Shown here piece after piece: positions 1-7,195 of a stretch of 64,000 nt of DNA. Every line of letters starts with the position of its first letter. The first letter of the stretch is position 1. Position numbers and translations under genes: made by a program. Source of the DNA: Actinoplanes sp. L3-i22 (lineage in GTDB: Bacteria; Actinomycetota; Actinomycetes; Mycobacteriales; Micromonosporaceae); assembly GCF_019704555.1 (NCBI RefSeq), contig NZ_AP024745.1, positions 6,270,501-6,334,500 of the forward strand, written 5' to 3'. Below the pieces are notes generated by a model, which was not told where the DNA came from, made no database searches, and saw only the letters and a list, made by a program, of their open reading frames with translations.

Positions 1-2
1 GG

Positions 3-551
3 ATGCCGCACGACGATCTCCAGGAACTGGCGGAACGGGCCGCCGCCGGGTCCCGCCGGGATCTTCAGGAATTGCTGCACGAGATTCATGTTCGACGGCT
101 CGCACACGGCGGGGCCCGGCGGGTGCTGGCCGACGCGGCGGACGTCGACGACGCCGCCCAGGAGACCCTGATCGCGGTGGCGCGCGGGATTCACACCTTC
201 GAGGGACGGTCCCGTTTCTCCAGCTGGCTGCACCGGGTCGCGGTCAACGCGGCGCTCGAGGTGCTGCGCCGCAAGACCCGGGCCGGCGTGCCGGCCGACG
301 AGGTGCCGGAGACCGGGGCGCTGCGCCGGATGAGTTCGGTGGCGGCCACCCGGATGGACGTGGAAAATGCGCTGAACCGATTGCCCGAGCAATATCGGGA
401 GGCATTGCGACTGCGCGAGTTCGAGCAACGGTCGTACGAGGAAATTGCTGATCTTCTGCATCTCCCGGTCGGCACCGTGCGCTCCCGGATTTCCCGCGCC
501 CGTCGCCTGATCGGGGTTTATCTGAATCTGACGCCCGGTTTGCCGGAGTAA
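3..551 (+). CDS. ECF-type RNA polymerase sigma factor
   Basis: A 182-residue sigma-70 family protein of the two-domain extracytoplasmic-function type, which directs RNA polymerase to a small set of promoters. The middle (about residues 30-95) has the region 2 signature, with an acidic DAADVDDAAQETLI stretch followed by FEGRSRFSSWLHRVAVNAAL. Residues 120-170 are region 4, with LPEQYREALRLREFEQRSYEEIADLL followed by GTVRSRISRAR, the helix-turn-helix that reads the -35 element. The ATG lies two bases inside the window, so a longer upstream start cannot be excluded. No anti-sigma gene is visible downstream; any partner may lie to the left of the window. Confidence 0.85.
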   Translation: MPHDDLQELAERAAAGSRRDLQELLHEIHVRRLAHGGARRVLADAADVDDAAQETLIAVARGIHTFEGRSRFSSWLHRVAVNAALEVLRRKTRAGVPADEVPETGALRRMSSVAATRMDVENALNRLPEQYREALRLREFEQRSYEEIADLLHLPVGTVRSRISRARRLIGVYLNLTPGLPE

Positions 552-633
552 GCGATTACTGAGAGCGCACGGTTGCGTGCGCAATGTAACGGGAACATCA
601 CGGGCCCCTGCCGCCGGCATGGAAGGAGCTCTG

Positions 634-1686
634 GTGTCGGTCAGCTGGCCCTGGGCCCTGTACGCACTCCTCGCCGTCCCGCTCCTGCCCGCCGCCCGCT
701 GGTGGTTCCACCGCCGCCGCCGGCGCGCCGCGGTCCTCGTCTCCAGCGTCGCCCTGATCCGCGCCGCCCTGCCCGCCCGCAGCGCGTGGCGGCGGCGCGT
801 CCCGGTGGTGTTGTTTCTCGCCGGGCTGTTCGCGCTGGCGGTGAGCGTGGCCCGGCCGCAGGCCACCGTCGCGGTGCCCCGCGACGACACGTCGATCCTG
901 CTGGCCATCGACGTGTCCGGGTCGATGTGCTCGACCGACGTCGCCCCCAACCGGCTCGCCGCGGCGATCGGCTCGGCCCGCGACTTCATCGCCCGGACCG
1001 ACAGCCGGACCCGGATCGGGCTGGTCGCGTTCTCCGGGACCGCCGGGCTCGCCGTGCCGCCGACGACGGACCGCAAGCAGCTGCTCGACGCGGTCGGGAA
1101 GTTCCGCACCGCCCTCGGGACCGCGATCGGCGAGGCGATCCTGACCTCGATCGACGCGATCGCCGAGGCCAACCCGGCGGTCGCGCCCCGCGGCGTGGAA
1201 CTGGCCGCGTCCGGCACCGGCGGCTTCGAGCCGGACACCATCGTGGTGCTCACCGACGGGTCGAACACCACCGGCGTGGATCCGCTCGTCGCCGCCGGCC
1301 AGGCGGCGGCGCGGCACCTGCGGGTCTTCACGATCGGCTTCGGCACCACCCACCCGGGCCCGATGGTGTGCGATCCCGGTCAGCTCACCTCGGGCTCGTT
1401 CGGCGGCGGGCCGGACCCCGGCAGCGGCAGCGGCTACGGGCAGTCCCTGGAGATCGACGAGCGGTCCCTGATCCAGGTCGCCGAGACGACCGGCGGCCGG
1501 TACTTCCGCGCCGAGGACGCCGGTCAGCTCGACCAGGCGCTGGGCGGACTGCGCCGGGAGATCGGCCTGCACCGGGAGCGGACCGAGACCACCGTGTGGT
1601 GGCTGCTCGCCGCGACCGTGCTGGTCCTGACCGCGATCACGCTGTCGCTGTGGTGGAGCCGGCCCGCGACCCCGCGCCGCCGATGA
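634..1686 (+). CDS. von Willebrand factor A domain membrane protein (BatA-like)
   Basis: About 350 residues. The order is an N-terminal membrane helix, an arginine-rich loop, a second membrane helix (about residues 58-72), a VWA domain and a C-terminal membrane helix (about 322-342). This is the layout of BatA-type proteins that usually sit beside MoxR ATPases. The metal-ion-dependent adhesion site is intact: D93-x-S95-x-S97 in IDVSGSM, the threonine in TALGTAIG, and the aspartate of VLTDGSN. The GTG at 634 is chosen because GGAAGGAG lies five bases upstream; an earlier in-frame start at 577 has no such site. No MoxR gene is nearby, so the partner is unknown. The protein probably presents a metal-binding domain at the membrane. 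Confidence 0.8.
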   Translation: MSVSWPWALYALLAVPLLPAARWWFHRRRRRAAVLVSSVALIRAALPARSAWRRRVPVVLFLAGLFALAVSVARPQATVAVPRDDTSILLAIDVSGSMCSTDVAPNRLAAAIGSARDFIARTDSRTRIGLVAFSGTAGLAVPPTTDRKQLLDAVGKFRTALGTAIGEAILTSIDAIAEANPAVAPRGVELAASGTGGFEPDTIVVLTDGSNTTGVDPLVAAGQAAARHLRVFTIGFGTTHPGPMVCDPGQLTSGSFGGGPDPGSGSGYGQSLEIDERSLIQVAETTGGRYFRAEDAGQLDQALGGLRREIGLHRERTETTVWWLLAATVLVLTAITLSLWWSRPATPRRR

Positions 1687-1740
1687 GGAAGTGAACTACA
1701 CTCCCGGCGTTCGGTTCCGCGATCCTCGGAGTTGCCCGGC

Positions 1741-2910
1741 ATGTCCCTGTACAGCACCCAGCGCCTTCATGCGCTCCGCATGATCGTCACCGGAGGCGGG
1801 ACCGGCGGCCACACCTACCCCGCCCTCACCACCGTGCACACCCTGCAGGCCCGGCTGGCCGAGACCGGCACCGCGCCCGAGCTGCTGTGGGTCGGGGTGG
1901 CCAGTGGCCTCGAGGCCACCGTCGCCGCCCGCAACGACATCCCGTTCAAGCCGATCATCACCGGCAAGCTGCGCCGCTCGACCAGCCCGCGCGACCTGGC
2001 CCGCAACTTCGTCGACGCGTTCCGGATCCCGCTCGGCGTGGTCCAGGCCGCGTTCACCGTCGCGCGGTACCGGCCCACGGTCGTGCTGAGCACCGGCGGC
2101 TTCGTCTCGGTGCCGATCGGGCTGGCCGCCCGGCTGTTCCGGGTTCCGCTGCTGATGCACGAGCAGACGCTCAGCCTCGGGCTGGCCAACCGGATCCTGG
2201 CCACGGTCGCCACCCGGATCCTGCTCAGTCACGAGGCGTCGCTGGAGCGCCTGCCGGCCAAGGCCCGCAGCCGCGCGGTGGTCACCGGCAACCCGGTCCG
2301 GCCCGCGGTGCTGCGCGGCGACGCGGCGAAGGGCCTGGCCGCGTACGGCCTCGACCCGGCCGTCCCGCTCGTGCTGGTCACCGGCGGCGCGTCCGGGGCC
2401 CAGCAGGTCAACCGGATGCTCAGCGGGGCGCTGGCCGAGCTGCTGCCGTACTGCCAGATCGTGCACCAGTGCGGCGGCCTGAGCCTGGCCGAGATGCAGG
2501 AGGTGGCCCGCGGCCTGCCCGCCCACCTCGCGCACCGCTACCAGGTGTACGACTTCATCCACGACGAGCTGCCCGACCTGCTGGCCGCCGCGACCGTCGT
2601 CGTCGCGCGCAGCGGGGCCGGGACGGTGGCCGAGCTGACCGCGCTCGGCAAGACCTGCGTGCTGATCCCGTACCCGTACGCGGCCGGCGACGAGCAGCGG
2701 ATCACCGCCCGGCACCTGGCCGCCCGCGGCGCCGCCGTGGTCCTGGACGGCGACGAGGCCACCCCGGCCCACCTGCGCGACACGATCGGCGGCCTGCTCT
2801 CCGACCCGCGGCGGCGCGCCGAGCTCGGTCAGGCGGCCGCGGGCCAGGGCCGCCCGGACGCCGCCGACCAGGTCGTCACCGAACTGCTCACCGCCGCGGC
2901 CAACGCCTGA
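1741..2910 (+). CDS. MurG-like UDP-N-acetylglucosamine glycosyltransferase (orphan copy)
   Basis: A 389-residue GT-B protein resembling MurG, which adds GlcNAc to lipid I to make lipid II. The N-terminal loop IVTGGGTGGHTYPAL and the central GGASGAQQVN match the two glycine-rich MurG motifs. The C-terminal donor site reads VVARSGAGTVAELTALGK and then YAAGDEQRITARHL, where MurG normally has DNHQxxNA. It stands alone, outside any division and cell-wall cluster, so it is probably a second copy with a narrower or different acceptor. ATGs at 1741 and 1780 are both possible; the second begins directly at the glycine-rich motif. Confidence 0.75.
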   Translation: MSLYSTQRLHALRMIVTGGGTGGHTYPALTTVHTLQARLAETGTAPELLWVGVASGLEATVAARNDIPFKPIITGKLRRSTSPRDLARNFVDAFRIPLGVVQAAFTVARYRPTVVLSTGGFVSVPIGLAARLFRVPLLMHEQTLSLGLANRILATVATRILLSHEASLERLPAKARSRAVVTGNPVRPAVLRGDAAKGLAAYGLDPAVPLVLVTGGASGAQQVNRMLSGALAELLPYCQIVHQCGGLSLAEMQEVARGLPAHLAHRYQVYDFIHDELPDLLAAATVVVARSGAGTVAELTALGKTCVLIPYPYAAGDEQRITARHLAARGAAVVLDGDEATPAHLRDTIGGLLSDPRRRAELGQAAAGQGRPDAADQVVTELLTAAANA

Positions 2911-2978
2911 TCCGCGGCTGCTCCGGCCAGGCATTTACTTGCGGCCGAGGATCTTTCGGCAGCCGACCCAATCGGCAT

Positions 2979-4460
2979 CTACAGCGGGAGCAGCGTCCAC
3001 ATCCCGTCATTTTCATTGACGAAGGTGGTGGGCACCTCAAGCGTCCGCTCCTGATACGCCGACGACCGCGAAGCAATATGCACCTCAACATTACCGCTCG
3101 GCGTATTCGCAGTCTTAATGAAAACCAGATCCTCATTCGGCAGAAGCTGCCACACCCCATCATCCTCGTTCACAAAAGTAGTAGCCACCTCAAGCGTCCG
3201 CTCCTGATACGCCGACGACCGCGAAGCAATATGCACCTCAACATTACCGCTCGGCGTATTCGCAGTCTTAATGAAAACCAGATCCTCATTCGGCAGAAGC
3301 TGCCACACCCCATCATCCTCGTTCACAAAAGTAGTAGCCACCTCAAGCGTCCGCTCCTGATACGCCGACGACCGCGAAGCAATATGCACCTCAACATTAC
3401 CGCTCGGCGTATTCGCAGTCTTAATGAAAACCAGATCCTCATTCGGCAAAAGCTGCCACACCCCATCATCCTCGTTCACAAAAGTAGTAGCCACCTCAAG
3501 CGTCCGCTCCTGATACGCCGACGACCGCGAAGCAATATGCACCTCAACATTACCGCTCGGCGTATTCGCAGTCTTAATGAAAACCAGATCCTCATTCGGC
3601 AAAAGCTGCCACACCCCATCATCCTCGTTCACAAAGGTAGTGGCCGTTTCCAGCACACGCTTGAGGTAGCAGGTCGCACCCGATGCCAGATGAACCTCGA
3701 CATGATCGCTAGGAGTATTGCCCGCCTTGATAAAGCCAAGGGTGCCCTTCACCGCCGGCCTGATCACCGTCGTGGGTCTTCTCAGCCACGCTTCGCATGC
3801 GATCGCATTCAGCGATGACGCGTCCAGGACTCCGATGGAGTTCCAGGTAAAAACAGAATAACCGGCCGCAGTTCCATCTACCCCGGGTGGGACATTCACA
3901 CCTAACTGCTGAGCCAGCCAAGCCAGCGATCCGAAGCCGCAGAGTGAAACGCAATGGTCATAGTTGCTGTCAGGCTGGAATCCTGTGCCGAACCACCCCG
4001 ACCGGCGATCAGCAGCCGCCCAGGCAGCCTCGATCTGGTGCCCTGCTAAACAAACCTTGACAGGACCCTCCGCAATTGCATTCTGAAGAGTCGCAGGATC
4101 TAAGAATGCCACGTACCGATAAGGGCCGTCATCGTAGATCACGGAATCGCCCGGAAATCCGTCGATCTGCATCCATGTCAAAACATCGGTATTAGAGGCA
4201 ATGTCGAGTACGCCATGACCGCTCGCCCAAGATATGACATCGTCATCCGACACGAAAATCTCGGGAGACTCGCATGCCTTGGCGAAAGCTTCCTCGGCAC
4301 TGACACAGTTTTTGTGGATGTCGTTACCCCACCAAGATATCCTTTCGGGCTTTGTGATGAAATTCTCGGGCGCCACGGCGGACGGAATGTAGGTCAGCGC
4401 GGCGTCAATCACGGTACGAGGCGACGGCCGCGCGCCGCGTCTGGGTGACCGGTCCGGCAT
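2979..4460 (-). CDS. Papain-like protein with five C-terminal 51-residue repeats
   Basis: A 493-residue protein I cannot name. Residues about 40-215 look like a papain-type cysteine peptidase. Cys52 (HKNCVSAEEAFAKA) stands where papain has its nucleophile, His169 (YDHCVSLCGFG) matches the HAVxxVGYG strand, and Asn207 (YSVFTWNSIG) matches the KNSWG strand. Residues 240-493 are five tandem 51-residue units of the form FIKtaNTPSgnVEVHiAS...Y..RtLEvaTTFVNEdDGvWqLLPne. From memory this pattern resembles blades of secreted actinobacterial FG-GAP/VCBS-like beta-propellers, but the calcium loops are missing. No signal peptide or membrane helix is visible. AAGGGAG precedes the ATG at 4460. The gene is richer in A+T than its neighbours, which suggests transfer. 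Confidence 0.6.
   Translation of the reverse strand: MPDRSPRRGARPSPRTVIDAALTYIPSAVAPENFITKPERISWWGNDIHKNCVSAEEAFAKACESPEIFVSDDDVISWASGHGVLDIASNTDVLTWMQIDGFPGDSVIYDDGPYRYVAFLDPATLQNAIAEGPVKVCLAGHQIEAAWAAADRRSGWFGTGFQPDSNYDHCVSLCGFGSLAWLAQQLGVNVPPGVDGTAAGYSVFTWNSIGVLDASSLNAIACEAWLRRPTTVIRPAVKGTLGFIKAGNTPSDHVEVHLASGATCYLKRVLETATTFVNEDDGVWQLLPNEDLVFIKTANTPSGNVEVHIASRSSAYQERTLEVATTFVNEDDGVWQLLPNEDLVFIKTANTPSGNVEVHIASRSSAYQERTLEVATTFVNEDDGVWQLLPNEDLVFIKTANTPSGNVEVHIASRSSAYQERTLEVATTFVNEDDGVWQLLPNEDLVFIKTANTPSGNVEVHIASRSSAYQERTLEVPTTFVNENDGMWTLLPL
3033..3636. repeat. 153-bp tandem repeat, about four near-identical copies
   Basis: Corresponding bases recur exactly every 153 bp (for example at 3141, 3294, 3447 and 3600). 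The four units differ at only a few positions, such as CAGAAGCTGC versus CAAAAGCTGC. A fifth, diverged unit lies at about 3637-3790. The period is 51 codons and lies in frame inside the papain-like gene, so gain or loss of a unit keeps the frame. Near identity at DNA level points to recent expansion or ongoing homogenisation. Confidence 0.95.
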
Positions 4461-4780
4461 TCTGACTCCCTTGCCTCAGGACATGTGCGAGAGATCCCCA
4501 GGATCGCCGCCCCGAACCGACCAGATTTCCGGTAAGCCGAGAATCCACCGAAAGAGTCGCAGATCTCCCGAGGCAAATGAATGCTATTCGCCAAGATCCA
4601 GTTGAGTTCGACACCCCAAAGCCCTTGCACGATGCACTGAATCGGCTTTGTTCACGCGATCAGCCGATCAACGTCGTCGTTTCCTGCCGGCCTCGGCCTA
4701 CGCACGCCGCTCCTGGACACCAGGCGCACCGACACGCCCGGGCTGGCCGGGCAATTCGGTTGATCAATGCCGCCGCAGCA
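4461..4780. other. AT-richer intergenic stretch, no convincing gene
   Basis: This 320-bp stretch shares the lower GC content of the papain-like gene and separates it from the GlxA gene. A short plus-strand frame starting at 4577 begins with plausible residues but runs into GlxA antisense sequence, so at most it is a degraded gene fragment. The stretch nearest 4461 should hold the promoter of the papain-like gene; I see no clear -10/-35 pair. Confidence 0.4.
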
Positions 4781-5746
4781 TCAGGCGGTTCCGGTGGTGC
4801 GGAAGCGGGCGCGGTAGGTCGTCGGGGAGACGCCCAGGTGCTGGTGGAAGACGCGGCGCATGGTCTCGGCGGAGCCGAAGCCGGCCGCCGCCGCGACCGC
4901 CTCGACCGAGTCGGCGCCTTCCAGCAACGCCTGGGCGGCCTCGACCCGGATCGACTCGACGTACCGGCCGGGGCTCAGGCCGGTGTGCGTGCGGAACAAC
5001 CGGGTCAGGTGGCGCGGGCTGACCCCGGCCCGGGCGGCGAGCCGGTCGGTGGTGTGGTCGGCGGCCGGGTCGCCGGTGACCGTGTCCAGCGCCGCGCGCA
5101 GCACCGGATGCTCGGTCTCGCGGACGCTGAGCCGGGCGCTGAACTGGGACTGCCCGGCCGGCCGGGCCAGGAACACGACCAGGTGCCGGGCCACCTGCCG
5201 GGCGATCCCGGCGCCGTGGTCCGCCTCGACCAGGGCGAGCGCCAGGTCGATCCCGGCGGTCACCCCGGCCGAGGTGAAGACCCGGCCGTCGCGGGCGAAC
5301 ACCGGGTCGCTGTCGACCCGCACCGCCGGATAGGCCCGGGCCAGCTCGCCGGCCAGCTGCCAGTGCGTGGTCGCCCGGCGGCCGTCCAGCAGCCCGGCCT
5401 CGGCCAGCAGGAACGCGCCCGCGCACACCGACGCGACCCGGCGGGCCCGCGGCGCGAGCGCGTGAACCAGGGCCATCGACGCGTCGTCGCGCACCGCCGC
5501 GCGCCAGTCCGAGCGCCCCGGCACGACCAGGGTGCCGAGGCGCCGCGGGTGGTCCGGCGCGGGGCCGGCGCCGAGGCGGACGCCGGACGAGGTGGTCACG
5601 TCGGCGCCGGTTCCGGAGATGACCCGGACGTCGTAGGCCGCGCCGAACCCGTTGGCCGTGGTGAACACCTCGGCCGGGCCGGCGACGTCGAGGAGCTGGA
5701 CGCCGTCGAATGCCAGGAGCGCGACGAGATGGGCTACTCGGGCCAC
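4781..5746 (-). CDS. GlxA-family transcriptional regulator (DJ-1/PfpI plus AraC)
   Basis: A 321-residue regulator in two parts. Residues 1-190 are a DJ-1/PfpI-type domain with the nucleophile-elbow cysteine C108 in ASVCAGAFLLAEAGLL. Residues 215-315 are an AraC-type pair of helix-turn-helices, with LAARAGVSPRHLTRLFRTHTGLSP followed by GRYVESIRVEAAQALLE. GlxA regulators sense small metabolites and often control nearby enzyme genes. The GTG start lies inside the 3' end of the upstream HD-domain gene (13-bp overlap), so the two are probably translated from one message. The ligand is unknown. Confidence 0.9.
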   Translation of the reverse strand: MARVAHLVALLAFDGVQLLDVAGPAEVFTTANGFGAAYDVRVISGTGADVTTSSGVRLGAGPAPDHPRRLGTLVVPGRSDWRAAVRDDASMALVHALAPRARRVASVCAGAFLLAEAGLLDGRRATTHWQLAGELARAYPAVRVDSDPVFARDGRVFTSAGVTAGIDLALALVEADHGAGIARQVARHLVVFLARPAGQSQFSARLSVRETEHPVLRAALDTVTGDPAADHTTDRLAARAGVSPRHLTRLFRTHTGLSPGRYVESIRVEAAQALLEGADSVEAVAAAAGFGSAETMRRVFHQHLGVSPTTYRARFRTTGTA

Positions 5747-6360
5747 GGGGAGTCCTGGATCGTCCGTACAAAATCGGTCTTTGGGAAGTCGGGCACGAAG
5801 TGCCCCAGGACGTCGGCCTTGACGGTGCCGAAGGTGGTCGCGGGCTTGGGCGCGACCCCGGCGGTGAAGGCCGCCAGGATGCGGCGCTTGAAGTCCGGCC
5901 GCGGGTGCAGCGCGGTGATCTCGGCACGCTCCTCCGGAGAGATCAGATCAAAATCCATTCCCAGTACGTCGTACTCCACGCCCGCCGTCACCAGCGCGAC
6001 CTCGGGCTCCAGGAACTGCGGCACCCCGGGCGTGGTGTGCAACGCGATCGCCAGCCAGACGCGCCGGACGCTGTCCTCGGGCACGCCGCGCGCCTGCAGG
6101 AACCGCCGCGCCTCGTCGGCGCCGTCCACCTCGAAGCGCCGCCCACTGGCGTGGAACCGCTCGCCGAGGCCGAGGTCGTGGAACATCGCACCGACGTACA
6201 GCAGCTCGGGGTCGAAGCTCAGGTCCCGGTTGCGGCCCTGCCGGGCGCCGAACAGGTAGACCCGGCGGGAGTGGTGGTAGATCAGCTCGGGGGTGGTGTC
6301 GCGGACCAGCTCGGTGGCCTCGCGGGCGAGCTGGGTGTCCGGCACGTCGATCATCGTCAT
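5734..6360 (-). CDS. HD-domain hydrolase (cyanamide hydratase-like)
   Basis: A 208-residue HD-superfamily protein. The metal-site motifs are the YHHSRRVYLFG helix (histidines about 29-30), the MFHDLGLGE segment (HD at about 61-62), and a later AIALHTTPG histidine. The length and motif spacing match the HD proteins often annotated as cyanamide hydratase-like; the substrate is not established. An upstream in-frame GTG or ATG is possible, but MTMIDVPDTQL at 6360 fits the family best. It overlaps glxA by 13 bp, so the GlxA regulator may control this enzyme. Confidence 0.75.
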   Translation of the reverse strand: MTMIDVPDTQLAREATELVRDTTPELIYHHSRRVYLFGARQGRNRDLSFDPELLYVGAMFHDLGLGERFHASGRRFEVDGADEARRFLQARGVPEDSVRRVWLAIALHTTPGVPQFLEPEVALVTAGVEYDVLGMDFDLISPEERAEITALHPRPDFKRRILAAFTAGVAPKPATTFGTVKADVLGHFVPDFPKTDFVRTIQDSPWPE

Positions 6361-6434
6361 GCGTCGAGTCTTCGGTGCGGCGCGGTTCGCGGCCATGTCC
6401 CCGCGGACGAGCATCCCACAGATCCGGCCACGGC

Positions 6435-7118
6435 TCAGCCGGTCGGATCCTGCGCCCGCAGCCCGTCCAGGAACAGGTCGACGCCGGTGATGAACTGGTC
6501 GCGGTCGTTGTGGTCGCCCAGCTCGGCGGCGATCCGGGTGATGAACGGGAACCTGGCCGGGTCGAGGGCGGCCCAGCGCTCGGCCTCCTGCCCGAGGTGC
6601 TCGTTCCGGTTCACGCCCGGCTCGACCGTGGTGGCGCGGGAGCTGTCCTGGGCGGTCACCCCGGTGAGGTAGAGGAACAGCGCGGTGGCGGCGGCGAAGT
6701 GCCGCCGGGCGGGCAGCGACGTCTCGGCGATCAGCGAACCGACCCGCTCCAGCAGGAGCAGCGCGCTGGGCATCGAGTGGGCCGCGACGACGTGCGGCGC
6801 CGCCCAGGAGTGGTCGTCCAGGACGTCGTACATGGTCAGCAGGAGCGTGCGCAGCCGGGTCTCGGCATCCGTTCCGGGCTCCGGGCTAAGCGTCGCGAGC
6901 GCGTCGCCGATCACCTTGTCGGTGGCGAACAGGATCAGCTCGTCCTTGTTCGCGACATGCCAGTACACCGCGCCGGCTCCGGTCTGCAGCCGCTCGGTGA
7001 GCAGCTTGAACGTGAAACCCCGCTCGCCGTGCTCGTCGAGCAGCTCGACCGCGGCACGGACCACGACGTCCTTCGAGAGGGCGTCGGTGCGGCGACCCCG
7101 GCTACGTGTCTGTGACAT
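6435..7118 (-). CDS. TetR-family repressor of the adjacent efflux pump
   Basis: A 227-residue TetR regulator. The DNA-binding helices occupy residues about 13-60, with VVVRAAVELLDEHGERGFTFKLLTERLQTGAGAVYWHVANKDEL. The C-terminal half is a TetR_C-like ligand domain. It is divergent from a DHA2 transporter gene 77 bp away, and the gap contains two copies of a 15-bp palindrome, so it very probably represses both genes until an effluxed compound binds. The ATG at 7118 is chosen over earlier in-frame codons because the upstream stretch contains the operators. Confidence 0.9.
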   Translation of the reverse strand: MSQTRSRGRRTDALSKDVVVRAAVELLDEHGERGFTFKLLTERLQTGAGAVYWHVANKDELILFATDKVIGDALATLSPEPGTDAETRLRTLLLTMYDVLDDHSWAAPHVVAAHSMPSALLLLERVGSLIAETSLPARRHFAAATALFLYLTGVTAQDSSRATTVEPGVNRNEHLGQEAERWAALDPARFPFITRIAAELGDHNDRDQFITGVDLFLDGLRAQDPTG

Positions 7119-7138
7119 GACCACATCTTGACATGGAC

Positions 7139-7153
7139 TGGAACGGCATTCCA
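7139..7153. promoter_or_regulatory. TetR operator 1
   Basis: TGGAACGGCATTCCA, a 15-bp inverted repeat (TGGAAcG/CaTTCCA) between the divergent TetR and transporter genes. The same palindrome recurs 29 bp downstream, which is strong evidence for a repressor site. Confidence 0.75.
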
Positions 7154-7167
7154 GACTGTAGGCGTAA

Positions 7168-7182
7168 TGGAACGTCATTCCA
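7168..7182. promoter_or_regulatory. TetR operator 2
   Basis: TGGAACGTCATTCCA, differing from the first copy only at the central base. Its right edge touches the AGAAGGAGG ribosome binding site of the transporter, so a bound repressor would sit over the transcription start or early transcript. Confidence 0.75.
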
Positions 7183-7195
7183 GAAGGAGGCTCGT

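Noticed and set aside
3033..3636. Regular repeats considered as a CRISPR array
   Set aside because: The period is 153 bp with no unique spacers, and the repeats are in frame inside a protein gene.
1887..3818. Long plus-strand open frame across the murG-like gene and the repeat region
   Set aside because: The first half is an out-of-frame reading of murG and the rest is antisense to the repeat protein. The residues are low-complexity Arg/Pro/Gly.
2940..4780. AT-rich island as a prophage or integrative element
   Set aside because: No integrase, transposase, att-like repeats or phage genes are present. Only one gene has unusual composition.
4577..6259. Plus-strand open frame starting with plausible residues
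   Set aside because: After about 40 codons it is antisense to glxA and the HD gene, with Arg/Gly-rich content. At most the first part is a gene remnant.
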